From Aphelenchoides besseyi (Eukaryota; Nematoda; Chromadorea; Rhabditida; Aphelenchoididae), in assembly GCA_024699855.1 (NCBI GenBank), contig JAMPIQ010000003.1:9362001-9426000 (forward strand): a stretch of 64,000 nucleotides of DNA, read 5' to 3'. This document shows positions 1-10,954 of this stretch, piece by piece (the stretch's first letter is position 1; the number at the start of each line of letters is the position of its first letter). The notes under the pieces were generated by a model. That model saw nothing but the letters and a program-made list of their open reading frames with translations. It did no database searches and was not told the origin of the DNA. The position numbers and the translations under genes were made by a program.

Positions 1-647
1 TCGATTGAAAACAATCTTCACCGCGGCAAAACAGTTAAATTTCGGATATCAACTCACTGGTTTTCCCACGACACCGCAGTGGAACGGTTGGAATGGACGT
101 GCGATTCCGCAGCTTCATCGTCTGACTATTCGATTCTGTCGAAAAGACGTGACAAGTGCCGGAGTTCGTGAGTTTATTTCAACCGAACTGGAAGCTTTCG
201 CCCGTCAGAATCCGGCTACTGCGATTTACGTTCTGCCCGCTCGTCAGTGTATTCCGACGTTTCGTGGCGAGTATGCCAATGGCCGTCTGGTTCATATCAA
301 CGCTAAGCATTTTACGTAAATTCTCAACTTTGTGCCTCTCCATTGACATCTTGTCTTTTAGTTTGGATCAAGTTTGCCGTCATTTGAACGATCTGAGATC
401 ACGATCCGGCGAACCGATCGTCAAATTCGTTTCCAATCAAACAGCCGAAAACAAGTCGATTCAGGGTCAATGGACACCGCAAACGTGGCAATCAACAGAA
501 CAGAACGTCTACTGGTCGGAGTTACCGCAACCTAAGTTCTCTCCGCATTGTACCACCGAGATCACGGCCACAGACTACGTTCTCGACAAATCGGTTCCCG
601 TCGATGGAACTGAAGAGCCAGTAACGGCACAAGCGGTTAATCATTAA
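1..647 (+). CDS. mrpl-43: Mitochondrial ribosomal protein L43 (5' end cut by window edge)
   Basis: Component of the large subunit of the mitochondrial ribosome, with the L51/S25/CI-B8 thioredoxin-like fold. Two exons are visible: the window start to 315 and 362-647, joined across a 46-nt GT-AG intron (316-361) in consistent phase. The first exon reads PQLHRLTIRFCRKD, then EFISTELEAFARQNPA and CIPTFRGEYANGR, matching the order of conserved blocks in animal L43 (RLSF, REFVE, DFARRNPG, EYLNG). The second exon contains KSIQGQWTPQTW, the counterpart of the SIQGQWHP block that is diagnostic of this family. The frame is open to the left edge and no ATG is visible in it, so the start lies outside the window or in an upstream exon. 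Length, about 200 residues, is close to mammalian L43. It is followed by 3' UTR facing the tail of the BED-finger gene (convergent pair). Confidence 0.88.
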
Positions 648-890
648 CTCATTTGTTAGGACCTTGTTTTCCAAAGTAAACTTGTTTTTCTTCATTTCTT
701 TCAAGAGAGGTATGTAATTATGCTACGAGCATTGTTTTCGACGTTCAGAAACCACAAAGTATGATTTATAGTGGCAATAAGACGTGATCAATTGCAACAA
801 ATTGAAAAAAGCAAAAGTTGTTATAACAAAGACGAACATGTAGAATGAAATAGTGAGATTCAGAAGTAATTGAAACAAAAAATGATGGAC

Positions 891-1729
891 TTAATAGAAT
901 TGTTGATTGTTTTGCATCAAGGTATTGGAGCCGCAAAACTCGGCTTCGTTCAGAATCATCATCATCTGCAGTTCGAGTTTACGACGTTTGGACGTCGGCA
1001 ACAAATCCAAACGTTGTCCAATGTACTGACCAAATGGATTGAAATCGGATCCAACTGAACCAAATTGATTGAACATCGAACTTGAACAAAGTTCTGGCAT
1101 CATCTGAAGACTCAGATAGTTGGATAATGCCGCACGCTTCAAACTATGCGGTTGCTCGGTAATCATCGGCAACTGGTGTTGTGGAGTCGTGTACGGAGAG
1201 TTGTTGTACGAACTTGTTGACAAAAAGTGCGAATTCTGCATTGCTACGGGTTGTTGAACGAGCGGTTGATGAATGGGAGGTTGTTGCACGACCATTGGAT
1301 TGGGCTCAGGTTTAATTCGAACGGTTGTGGCACAATCTGAAATACCAACACATAATCAATTGTTGGAAAAGATAGTAATCACAAGCTACAAACAAAGAAG
1401 TGTAGCGTTTTACAAAGATCTTAAGATTTCTGTTTCGACATACCAGATTTTTTAGCTCGCGATTTCGCCGTTTTCACCGCTTCTCTACCAGTCGCCACTG
1501 TTCCAGGTCCATTTGTCACCGCAGCATTCACTTTGGAAGCGTTTTCTTTCGCTTCCAATTGTTGATAATCCTCCGGATGTTTATCTTTCAGATGACTTCG
1601 CAAACTCGCTGGAGACTTGCCGCTCTTTCTGATGTACGTGAAACTGCAGTGAGCGTGCATACACTTGTAGATCACTTCATTGTCCTTGATATTGACCGCG
1701 TAATACTCGTCGTATTTCGATTTTGTCAT
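891..1729 (-). CDS. BED-type zinc finger protein
   Basis: Predicted nuclear DNA-binding protein of 243 residues in two coding exons (1444-1729 and 891-1336) around an intron at 1337-1443 with a GTATGT donor and TTTCAG acceptor. Residues about 20-60 form a single BED finger: a C-x4-C pair (CMHAHC), a basic stretch (YIRKSGKSPASLRSH) and an H-x4-H pair (HLKDKH). The middle is Lys/Ala rich and carries IKPEP, which resembles a sumoylation motif. The C-terminal half is rich in Gln, Pro and Ser, has a KRRK nuclear-localisation-like cluster and looks disordered, as in many transcriptional regulators. The start was placed at MTKSKYDE because a TTTTTTCAG acceptor lies just upstream of that ATG, implying a 5' UTR intron. 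BED fingers occur both in cellular regulators and in hAT transposases; no transposase domain is present here. The specific target is unknown. Confidence 0.78.
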
Positions 1730-3766
1730 GATGCTGAAAAAACTCATTCAGAACACTTCCACTCAATTGACCTCACCTAATGATCTCAAACGCAAATAGA
1801 ATCGGAAATGAAGAAGAAAAACATTTGACTAGTTAGTTGACTGTCGAAATCGCCTTCAAAACAAAGATTTCGTGCCGAGACGAAACTAGCAAAAAGAGTT
1901 GACAAGAAGGTAAAGAGCAAGAGATTACGTGTTGCCAACAATTTGCCATACATCCGATCATATTTTGGTTAAACAACACATTTTCGATCATAACAACCAA
2001 TCCAACAAACAAGAATCGTCCATAGCCATCTCGTCAATTGCACTTTTGCATCGAATTGTGATCTTCGTATTGTTCGCCGGGGACCTTTGACTTGGCCATT
2101 GTATTGAGAGTGTAACATTAGACGCGGAGATTAACAGCGAGACCGTGAGTATTCCGATCGAATTAAAGCGTTGACACGAACCGGTAAGCTCGCTTCGAAA
2201 ACTGTTTCTTTTGCCACAAAATTGCGAAGTCAATGGCGAAAAACGCACGTCAATTTCCGTTCATCTGCACATCGCAGATTCGGAAGACAACGTTGATGGA
2301 TGAGGACTCACGAGTTCGCGATCTTGGGTTTTTTGGTGCTGCGCAAATTCGCGCATGTTTGCGATTGTGAGCGCAAGAAAACAATTGGCGACGGGTAAGA
2401 AATACGAAGTGAAGAAGGTGCTCAAGTGGCCGAGAATGGAAACGCACTTTTTCCTCGAGTTCTTCTGATCGTCAAATGAAAACTGCGGAGACCGTTTTTT
2501 GAGGATCCCAATTTGGCGTCGATGCGCATGCGAATCGTTCATTGTTGTCTTAACTCCCGAGCACTCGGAAGCGTTTGTCTTATCATCATGGGTTAACACA
2601 CGTCCCGATTGGTCAGCGGATTCGCGCACTTCCGCTTTTTTCCCACTCATCTGCGCCGTCCAAGATTTCGCGCTGTTGGTCCAAAACGCGCGATCTCAAT
2701 TTCAATCGTTTCGTTCGGTCCCGTTAAAGTGCTCAACAAAGATTCCCGACTGGCAGCTCCTTTAAACCGCTCTCTGTGTGTCCACTTGACATTCGCAGCG
2801 ATTCTGTGTGGCCATTTGGATTCGTTGATCGACCATTTTATTTCCCGTCTTCAGTTCCCATCGCCGTCCATCTTTGGATGGCAACCATCGATCACCGTTG
2901 ATTTTTCTGTCTTCGCGAATTCCGCCGGCTTCCGGTCTGTCGAATGACCTTCGGAGCGGAATCACCTCTCCGGTTCTTAACTCTCGAATCATAATTTTTG
3001 TACGCTAAAAGTGGGCGGAGAGTGTGAAAGTGGCTGAGGGATTAGCAGCCGATTTGTCGCTGTCGAGCTGATTAATTGCGTTTTCTTTGTGTTTTATTGC
3101 GGAAAATTAGTGCGGAACGGTTCGTGGTTTCCAGTGAAATCGTGGAAGTCGAGCGAACAATGTGATTTTGAAGCTCGCGAGCTTTCTTACTCGTATTTCT
3201 GATAATTCGCCGACTCAGATCGTAAAGCCCGTCGAACGGTCTCATCGCACGTGCTCCCGAAGCCACGTGACCATTGATCCGAATCGGCGCGCAGAAGAAG
3301 TCAGTTAATTGGGTGCCATAGCCGCTATGTTTCTAACACAAAGCGTAGTTTAACAGTCGTTTGAAAATCCTCCGAACTTTCATACCTGTGGTGGTTGGTG
3401 GGAAGATTAACGATTGTCAGCGGATGGGATTACAAAAACCCCTCTCTCGCCGACAACATTTCCACTAATTACTGCAACCAATTTTTGCAGCTTCGAATCA
3501 TGATCTCTTTTCTGCTTAACCGGCGTGTCCTTGAACCAATTTATAGACATTCGATCGTGAATTCGCGAACATTTTTACAGTTCACGCGTATCATTTTCGC
3601 GCACCATCAACAACAACGACCCAATGACAAAGATAATAAAAATTCGTTCTTGCGTTTTCTGATCACATACTCGACCGGTGATTGAAGGTTTACAGGGACT
3701 CCGCTGCGAAGTTATCGGCTCTATACGTCGACTCAATGGTCATCGTTGAAACGGCCGGCTGAATGA
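1730..3766. other. Intergenic / divergent upstream region, about 2.0 kb
   Basis: This separates the BED-finger gene (leftward) from the MARVEL-like gene (rightward). Short open frames exist on both strands (for example 2261-2650 minus and 2609-2947 plus), but none shows conserved motifs, a signal peptide or consistent splicing. A TTTACAG acceptor at about 3694, shortly before the ATG at 3767, suggests that part of this stretch is a 5' UTR exon and intron of the MARVEL-like gene. Confidence 0.5.
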
Positions 3767-5267
3767 ATGCAGTGGAACTCGGACGGCTACGGTGCGGTGC
3801 GAATCGTTCCAGCAGCCGATCTTCGCAACATATCGCACCAACAATCGACCAGCAGCCGTCAACAGCAACAATCGAAACGTCTTTCAACTCAATCCGCTAA
3901 AACCGAGCCGGCCGGTGGTGTGAGTTTTCAGTCTAATGTACGCTTTTACTCCTGTGATTTCAATTCATTGTAACACTTGCAGCCATCGGAGGTACCAATC
4001 AATTATGCGTATTACCCATCACAGATTAGTGGCTCCAGTGGATACGTTCGAAACTATTCCGCTCACGCTTATCATGGCAACACCTTGGATCATCCAAATA
4101 ACACCTTGAATCCAACACTACGCAAATATCAACGTATCAGGTTTGCTTCAACTGTTCGCTTAACAACCCGAAACTATTTCAGAACAACCGCTAACAAAAC
4201 AGCACCCGTTCACACTTCTTATCAACGCTATCGCGGTTCACGTACCGATCCACCGCCGGATCAACCGGTCGATTCTCGTTATTATCGTTCTTATTCTGGA
4301 CCCATTAAACGACCTCCGTTGTATCAAAAACGTCGAGAACCACGACCCGTCAGTTATCATGTAAGAAGTGGTAGGACGAGCACTAACATCTGTTTAGTAC
4401 GCTGAAAACTACGGTACCGATCCATTTGCTCAATATTACGCTCATCAACTTTACGATTTTCCTTCCGTTTCTCAACTCCCACCTCCACAAACTCACTCGT
4501 TATCTCGACATCCCGCAACAGTCGGCTCCTACGAGACTTACGGTCGAATTGTTCCAATTCAAAAACCATTTCCCATAAACTACGCAACAGTTAAACAACA
4601 AAAAAAACTGAACGAGAAGCGAAGAAAAAGCGAGGAACGACAGTTCATCGAAAGTGCGTATCCGGTTTATGCTCGTCTCGGAATCAAATTGGCCGAATTC
4701 GTAAGTTGCATTCAAACAAACTTTCGTATAAGTTTCAAAGTGCATCCAACTCAAATTTGTGTGACCAAACATTCCAATCCCTTGAACGTTCAATATTGTT
4801 TTAAAGTCAATAACTTCTAGGTTTTCGGTCTGATTGCCATTGGACTCATTTTGGCGCCTATTCGTTCGCTCGATCTCGCCGATTTCTTTCGTCGAACACA
4901 AACCGAATTCCAAGGATTGGTTTTAGCGGTTTTAGCGAGTTTAACTTCGCTTACCTTTCTGTTACTTATCAGTGTTTATTGTGCCAACACACGATCGTTG
5001 TGGAGGCGATTTGACATCGTGAATACGGCGGTTAGCTCTTTCCTCTACTTGGTCGTTACTTGTATTGAGGCCTATTACGCCGCTTGCTATCCGCCCAATG
5101 GTGCCAAAATCGGTTTGGTTTGCTATCGATTAGAGTGGATAATCGCCACCGTAAGTTACCCAACGTTAAACTTCTTAGTATCTTTTTAGATCATTTGTTT
5201 TTGTCAAATCGTTCTTTACATTACCGATCTAATCATGGCGCTGAGGACGGGCGTCAGTTTACTCTGA
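3767..5267 (+). CDS. Tyrosine-rich MARVEL-like tetraspan membrane protein
   Basis: Six coding exons (3767-3919, 3983-4140, 4183-4360, 4398-4700, 4821-5150, 5190-5267) join in phase to 399 residues. An in-frame TGA directly before the ATG at 3767 fixes the start. The first ~220 residues are a soluble, disordered tail rich in Tyr, Arg, Pro and Ser (repeated YY and RYR pairs). From about residue 255 come four hydrophobic helices: FVFGLIAIGLILAPI, VLAVLASLTSLTFLLLISVY, a helix around SSFLYLVVTCIEAYY, and IICFCQIVLYITDLIMAL, with a Cys-containing loop between helices 3 and 4. This is the layout of MARVEL proteins (synaptophysin, CKLF-like or occludin type), which act in vesicle or junction membranes. 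The assignment rests on topology rather than strong motif identity, so another tetraspan family is possible. The 42-nt intron at 4141-4182 keeps frame either way. Confidence 0.66.
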
Positions 5268-7839
5268 TCGACGTGCAATCTTCTTCTCGTTTTGCCTCAA
5301 ACTGCCGCTTTTACAATTCGACTATCCATTCACGATTCCAATTTTAATTGCAATCTTTTTTGTCAATAACTTTTATTTACAAACCCGAAGGTTGGTAATG
5401 AAGAGGATAAATAATTAGACTTTTAAAAGAATAAACAGCTTATTTTACAGTTTTCATTTCTGACAGTTCACTGCCATCCAAGCTCCGATACTTCGCCCTG
5501 TGATTATCAGAAACGCAAGCAGCAAAATCACAGTGAAAAGCATCGGGATTGGAATCAAGCGAATTATTGGATTAGAACATCTAGTCGAATAAACGCTTTG
5601 AATAGAAGCAATGAATGGATCGACTGTTTTTAATTGCCGCTCCAATTCCTGTTTACTTACAGAGATCTAAAGAAGCAACCTAAGGATGGAACGGAATGGT
5701 TGAAAAGATCGAGAGTTTCGTGGCTGACGAGTGAGTGGAAGAAGGCAGCGAACTCTGATGAGACAAACTCTAAGATTGGGTTTATATATTACTCAAATTG
5801 TGGATTGTCTTCTCAGCAGGTGCTGGGCGGGACATTGCAACGAACCTCGTGGTCACCAACAATAGAGCCCAACGACTGCCGTGGAATAAGACGTTCAGAC
5901 TGGAAACCTTAACTTCAAAATAACAAAGGAAATCGACAAAAAAAACGATAGGGCGATTAATCTTGCAATCACCTCAGAGAACAAAGCCAACTTTACAATC
6001 GGTTTGTCACCGATCAAGCCATCTCGGACTTTGAACTGTGAACACCAATCGACGTTTAAATTTAAACATTCACATACATTTGTGTAAGCTGACATTCAAA
6101 TTTACATCATTGATTAATAAAAACCAAATTACTGAAATTTTAATGTTGTTAAACGTGTACACTCTAATTCCAACCCTCAAACAAAATCCGATCAAAGACA
6201 TCGACTTTAGTTCATCCGACCAAACCGCAAATTTGATGTCTTTATTTTTGCTGCTGTTAAATTCGAATACTGTTAAGATCGTTATTAGAATCAAGTAGAC
6301 ACGAATTTCACCACCAATTGACCACTATCGAAATATCACAAACTAGCAGACTCACAAAACTTGAGATTACAACTTGAACTATACAATCACTCAAATATTA
6401 TCTCTACAACTGTGAACTGCATGAATATTGTAGTTCGAAGATAGTTAGTAGAAGCAGTTAACCTGAAAGCTAACAGAAAAGAATGCCAACTGCCAGACAT
6501 CCGCTTTTGAGAAACCAACTTCCATTGACTGTAGCTCATCAATTAGTGACTGTAGAAGAGTGTAATCTACAGAACAAGCACAACCACTACTAAACTTAAA
6601 ACCCTGTGAATATGAGCGGAATCCAATCAGCCAATGAGCCAAAATACACAACACCCCCCATTCCCTTGTATGACACGTCCATCGCGCCGATCGATGTATC
6701 TCGGAGAGTTGGGCAACAACCTACGCTCATATTGTACCATCAGAAAGTCCGAAAGACTGGCTATCTAACGTGTCCAAACTTGTAGCCATCGGACAACTGA
6801 GAGAGAAATGAGAGCACTCCAAAGCCGAACAATTTGTCAAAAATCGTTCAAAATTGCAAAAGTTTGTGGAGTTCTTCCTGTTGATGATGGAGAGCTCTAA
6901 TTTGGCCCACTTGTTAATCAGCAAGTGAAAGTAAAATGTTGAAAGTTTGGAGAACTGAAATTTATCGAGAGCAGAATTGGAATCGTAAACATACTCAAAA
7001 GAGGCCACAATTGAGTATACCCTTTATTTGATGATTTTCAACAGTTTGCAGCTAACAAATCAGCTAATTGAAAGCAAAGATCCTAGCTGTGTTCTGCAAA
7101 TCAATAAACACAAACTAAGAAGTTTTGTGACTCACACATTCAACATCACTTGTCATCCAATGGTCAGATGCTCATAATTGTTGTTTAAGAGCAAAATAAC
7201 TTTGGTCTTTGAACGCACAGCATGAGATGTAAGCGAGCAATTTCCGAGACCTCAAGTGTGTTCGTTGGAATCGTGAAGCCAATCCACATTGAGTAGAAGC
7301 GCGAAGTCAGTAATCGAAAACATGAGAAACTTTGACGTGAAGATCGTATTTATGTATTGTCGTCCTCTTTTGTGGTCAAAGCATTCGAAACCTGAAAATT
7401 GAAAACGATTAATCGAAACATTCCAAAAAGGTTGTCGACGCAAAATGCGAGAAGCGACATCGAAAACCGACGTCGAAGTCCACAGTGTTTTTGAAAACGA
7501 CAGTCCTGCTGTTTTTTTCATTCAGAGACTGTCGATGGCTTTGAACGCTATTTTCCGACGCGTTGAGAGCGAAGTCGATCGACGAAAGGAATTTGCATGT
7601 TTTGATAGACGATGAGGAGTCGCACTTTTTGAACAGACACTAAGTCTTTACCTATTGTAAAACGTTCTCTTCGAGTATTCCATTATCCTTAAGTAGTGGC
7701 CTAATTTTTTAGCTCGAATTTGATCCATGAGCAGTGAACAGATTGACGACATTGTTCCGTCGTATGAGTTTTTTGCATTTGAAATAGTGACTGCAGTTCA
7801 ATAAAATCGAGAAGCAAAACCATCATTTCAATAGACCGT
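5268..7839. other. Gene-poor stretch of 2.6 kb with dispersed repeats
   Basis: It begins with the 3' UTR of the MARVEL-like gene (AATAAA near 5431). No gene model could be built. On the minus strand 5454-5645 encodes a short piece with one hydrophobic helix, but the preceding open segment joins only in the wrong phase. Sequence related to the 53.1 kb and 55.3 kb intergenic regions occurs at 6284-6390 and about 6030, so the stretch probably contains decayed repeats or gene remnants. Confidence 0.45.
6284..6390. repeat. Dispersed repeat, copy 1 (partner at 53094-53200)
   Basis: A block of about 100 bp shares ATTAGAATCAAGTAGACACG exactly and GCAGACTCACAAAA further on with 53094-53200, with roughly two-thirds matching in between by eye. 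The order and spacing of the matching words are kept, so this is homology, not chance. It lies in a non-coding stretch in both places. The family is unknown. Confidence 0.6.
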
Positions 7840-7844
7840 TTATT
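7839..7844 (-). terminator. Poly(A) signal overlapping the stop codon
   Basis: On the minus strand the stop codon TAA of the 7840-8851 gene lies inside AATAAA (read as GGAATAAACGG). No other AATAAA is seen close downstream, so the stop and the cleavage signal probably share bases and the 3' UTR would be extremely short. Confidence 0.5.
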
Positions 7845-8851
7845 CCACAAGCTCAGTTTTTTCTATCCGACATTGCTCACTACTCTTCTGTATCTTAACA
7901 GCCTTCTTTGATTGCTTCTCAGTACTAATATTATTTTCGTTCGCTTGACTTGGCTCTTGAGTTTCGATCGTTGTTTTTAGTTGGAGTTTTTGTCGTTGAG
8001 TTTCTTGGATCATCACAACGGTTTTGTCCAGCGGCTTCTCAGATGAAACCTGTAAATGAAGTCGTGGGTTATGTGAACAAACTCACTTGAATTTCCGGCT
8101 TTTTGATTGTTCCGGTTTTCAAATTGGTAAATTGAGATAAAGTCACATCAACTAAATTGTTAGGTATGTCGATGCAATTTCCGTTCTTGGTCATCGACTT
8201 GACTGCGGTCGTCTTGTGATTAGTCAATTTCGCTTCTTTCCGTTTACTTTGTTTGTCGGCGACAATGACCGACTGAGAAGAGAAGTTAAATCAGAAAGAA
8301 TCAACTTACTTTTGAAGCGGCAGCACATTTCGTTTCAGTGGCTTTCACAGGATTACTGCAGCCCTCATCCGATGCTTTCGATTCGTTATTTTTCTTTTTG
8401 TTTTCTTGGTTCACTGGTTGAACCGAAGCAGTAACAGCGTCGAGTCCTTGAGTTTTCGAACTCAACGGCGCCAATCCGGTAATCGGCGATGCTGATTTCG
8501 GAGTACAATCAGTGGAATTGAAATTCGGCTCAACATACGTTTCGCTTGCCGGTCGTGGGACCAAAGTGGTCTGAAAGAATTGTGAGTGAGTTCTGGTGCT
8601 TGTGCTCTTACCGCTTCAACTTCAGAGATAATGTTCGAAAAGCGGAATGTCGGATTGGCGGCTGGAGGTTGGGCGACTGGCAGCTGAGAAGTTTTCAGTT
8701 CGCGTTTCTTTCTCGTGCACAGAACAAAGCTCGTAATTAGCAGAAAGATTGGCATCTAAAAGTCGATGAAACAAAGAATTTTTAGATAACTTACGGTAAA
8801 GAAAACCAACAGATCAGTTGGATCGGACAGAAGAACGAAAAACGAGCCCAT
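7840..8851 (-). CDS. Single-pass membrane protein with long charged tail, unknown function
   Basis: Five exons (8795-8851, 8612-8755, 8310-8570, 8087-8272, 7840-8049) each have lengths divisible by three and join to 285 residues with GTAAGT/GTGAGT donors and TTTCAG, TCTCAG or TTACAG acceptors. The N terminus, MGSFFVLLSDPTDLLVF, runs straight into the hydrophobic helix PIFLLITSFVLCT, followed by RKKRELK, which acts as a stop-transfer. This predicts a single N-terminal membrane anchor with a cytosolic tail. The remaining ~240 residues are polar, rich in Lys, Ser, Thr and Gln, with no recognised domain. An alternative upstream ATG gives a frame that stops soon after the first splice, so the start at 8851 was preferred. 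I do not recognise a family. Confidence 0.7.
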
Positions 8852-9893
8852 AAGTATGCCGATAGACCGATGAGAAGAAACGGCGGTTGTAATAAAACCT
8901 TTTGCATAATCTCGACTGGTATTCTAGTTTCCGAGTTTTCTTAACTTATGATCGCTCATCGGTCCACATTGTATCTGGGAAGTTTGTATGAAGAAGAAAC
9001 AAGGCCAACGCGAAGAACAGCAATACGTAAAGTATTGAAAGAAACAGATTTCTGTTTCACCGACCACATGTCCAAACTGTTCGAGTTAATTAGTGGCTCT
9101 ATTGATTTCGTTTATCATCGAACATCAAAAGGACTATGAGGTTGAAACTAACAACGCGAAGTATCATCTTCTACGACCCACTTCATTCAACCAATTACTT
9201 AGTTTTCGGTAATTGTCTTGAACCCAATCAATAAACTCATTCGAGGGAGGCTTCTGGAGTTAATTTGAATAAGAACATTTCTTGGTACCTTGTTGTCAAA
9301 AGACAAACAGTAAACAACAAGTGCTTTCAAAGTTGTAAACAAACTTTGTCGACTTTAAAGTCTCAATGATCACTTGGTTCGGTCCTTTTGCTCTTCAATT
9401 GGAAAGAAAAAACAAACGAACGATGTTTTTGCAAAACAACTGCCGGTTCAAAGGTTTGTTTCGGGTTGTGATTAAAAGACCTTTTGTTTCTTATCCTAGA
9501 GATCTGTTTTTGATTTGAATGACAACAAAATGGCGGGCGGTGTTTTCGGTCGAAACAGCAATGGAGAAAGCCAAACGGCTAGCCACTTGTCTTCGTCCGT
9601 AAACAAACTCTCTTGTTTTTCCGGACGCAACGAAAGTGGAAGCTTTTGGAAGCTTTGCAGCCAAAAGTTTCTGAGTTCGAAGAGCACGAGATTGTTTTCT
9701 CGATGTTATTGAGTGATCGTGCGATGCTGAAAATGCTTTAGTTCAATGGCAACGTCCTCGGAATGCTCTGGTGGTTATTTTGTTTGCGGTTTCTGTCTTT
9801 TTTGCCAAAAAATTGATTTTTTTGAAAGAAAAATGTTATGATGGTGATTCGTGTGTCGAGTTTCTAGATTTCAGCTTTGACGTTTGCATTCAG
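8852..9893. other. Divergent intergenic region, 1.0 kb
   Basis: Upstream regions of the membrane-protein gene (leftward) and the LEA-like gene (rightward). Short open frames at 8948-9139, 9496-9687 and 9515-9712 have no recognisable content. A CATTCAG acceptor ends at 9893, exactly before the LEA-like ATG, so at least one 5' UTR intron or trans-splice acceptor falls here. Confidence 0.5.
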
Positions 9894-10370
9894 ATGCTTC
9901 GCTCAACGTTGCCGACTGTTTGCACACTTCTCCGTCCATCGACCGCCGCTGCTGTTCAATATCCGACGATCTCGACTAGTTCGACTCGTCTTCTTGCTCA
10001 AAAAGATCCTACAGACAATTTGAAATACTCCAAAGATGGAGGAACACCGAAAGTCAAGAAGCCATACGTTGGCGAAGGCTCTGAAGCGCGTCGAATCGCT
10101 CATCCGCCGTCGTCTCAAAGCTCGGTCGAAGAGAAGTTGGAGGATCTGAAGGAAAAGGCACAGAACGTCAAAGAAATGGCCGGTGAGTTCGATTGGTGTT
10201 TAGGAGTTTGATTGTTTAGCGGATGCGTTGCACAAAGTGACCGACAAAGTGGGCGAAAAGGCGGAACAATTGAAGGAATCTGCGAAGGAAGCAAAAGACA
10301 AGATCGGTTGGTTTCTGTTGTTTTCGGATCGTGAACATTGTTTTCAGTCGGTGGTGGCAAATCGAAGTGA
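9894..10370 (+). CDS. LEA (group 3)-like protein with mitochondrial presequence
   Basis: Three exons (9894-10182, 10220-10306, 10348-10370) give 132 residues. The N terminus, MLRSTLPTVCTLLRPSTAAA, is rich in Arg, Ser, Thr and Leu without acids, as expected for a mitochondrial import signal. From about residue 80 the sequence becomes a highly charged Ala/Glu/Lys helix with LEA group 3 style 11-mer periodicity: EEKLEDLKEKAQNVKEMA, then HKVTDKVGEKAEQLKESA and KEAKDKI, ending in VGGGKSK. Such proteins are unstructured when hydrated and stabilise membranes and proteins during drying or freezing; mitochondrial forms are known in desiccation-tolerant invertebrates. A function in stress tolerance is inference from composition; other amphipathic-helix proteins (apolipophorin- or ATP-synthase-associated) are possible. 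The second intron has a weak GTTGGT donor. The ATG directly follows a splice acceptor. Confidence 0.68.
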
Positions 10371-10449
10371 AATCGAATGCAATAGGAAAATCCCAGGTGT
10401 CAATTGTTTTTGTATTGTAAATACGTAGGAATAACTCTTGTTTCCAGTT

Positions 10450-10455
10450 AATAAA
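10450..10455 (+). terminator. Poly(A) signal AATAAA of the LEA-like gene
   Basis: AATAAA lies 80 nt after the LEA-like stop codon and about 50 nt before the convergent stop of the minus-strand gene at 10505. Confidence 0.6.
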
Positions 10456-10504
10456 CAGTTATTGCAAGTTTATTTTGCTCCTTGAATGAACAACAAAAAG
10501 AGAA

Positions 10505-10954
10505 TCAGGATTCACCGTCGTATTTGCGTTTTTCGTCGTTAGTTTGTTGGTGCGGCGTTGATGATGGATCGGTACTAGGCGGCAGTGGAGAAGTTGCGTT
10601 CGACGTGGTATTGGTATTTGTCGTATTCGTACTAGTTGCTTGACACTCTTTCGGATCATCAGTCACTATCTTCGTTTCTTTTTTGTTGTCCTCTTGAGCT
10701 CCATTCGCTTTTTCGTCTTTTACGTCGCCTTCTTTCGGGGCTAGCGGTTGTTCTTTCTTCGGATTTAACTGACGGCCTTCACGTCCACCGGTTGCTTTGT
10801 TCTTCTTCTTCTTACGTTTTTTCTCTCGCATTGATGGAGCAGTCTCGCGTTTGAAACCTTTTTCGTCCAACACTTCGGGCTGATCGGCTTGAAATTTCTT
10901 CTTTCGGGTCTTTACGCGAATCGATGGAGTGTCGACGGGCTTATCTTCGCCCAT
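10505..10954 (-). CDS. Lys-rich small protein, unknown function
   Basis: One coding exon of 149 residues. A TTTCAG acceptor sits a few bases upstream of the ATG and a GTAAGT donor further up (about 11002),, showing a 5' UTR intron; this supports it as a real gene. The N-terminal third is very basic (KTRKKKFQ, MREKKRKKKKNKATG), consistent with nuclear or nucleolar localisation or RNA binding. The rest is Glu/Lys rich, then Thr/Asn/Ser/Pro rich, and ends DEKRKYDGES. No domain is recognised and the whole chain is probably disordered. Convergent with the LEA-like gene, with about 130 bp between stop codons. Confidence 0.6.
   Translation of the reverse strand: MGEDKPVDTPSIRVKTRKKKFQADQPEVLDEKGFKRETAPSMREKKRKKKKNKATGGREGRQLNPKKEQPLAPKEGDVKDEKANGAQEDNKKETKIVTDDPKECQATSTNTTNTNTTSNATSPLPPSTDPSSTPHQQTNDEKRKYDGES

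Noticed and set aside
2261..2650. 129-codon minus-strand frame upstream of the MARVEL-like gene
   Set aside because: No recognisable domain, overlapped by plus-strand frames; likely chance.
5454..5912. Minus-strand exon pair with a hydrophobic helix (LIPIPMLFTVILLLAFLIITG region)
   Set aside because: The donor/acceptor pair exists but joins the two open segments in the wrong phase, and no start was found.
6445..7521. Short minus-strand frames of 69-93 codons
   Set aside because: No ATG start, no motifs and no consistent splice sites; composition of non-coding DNA.
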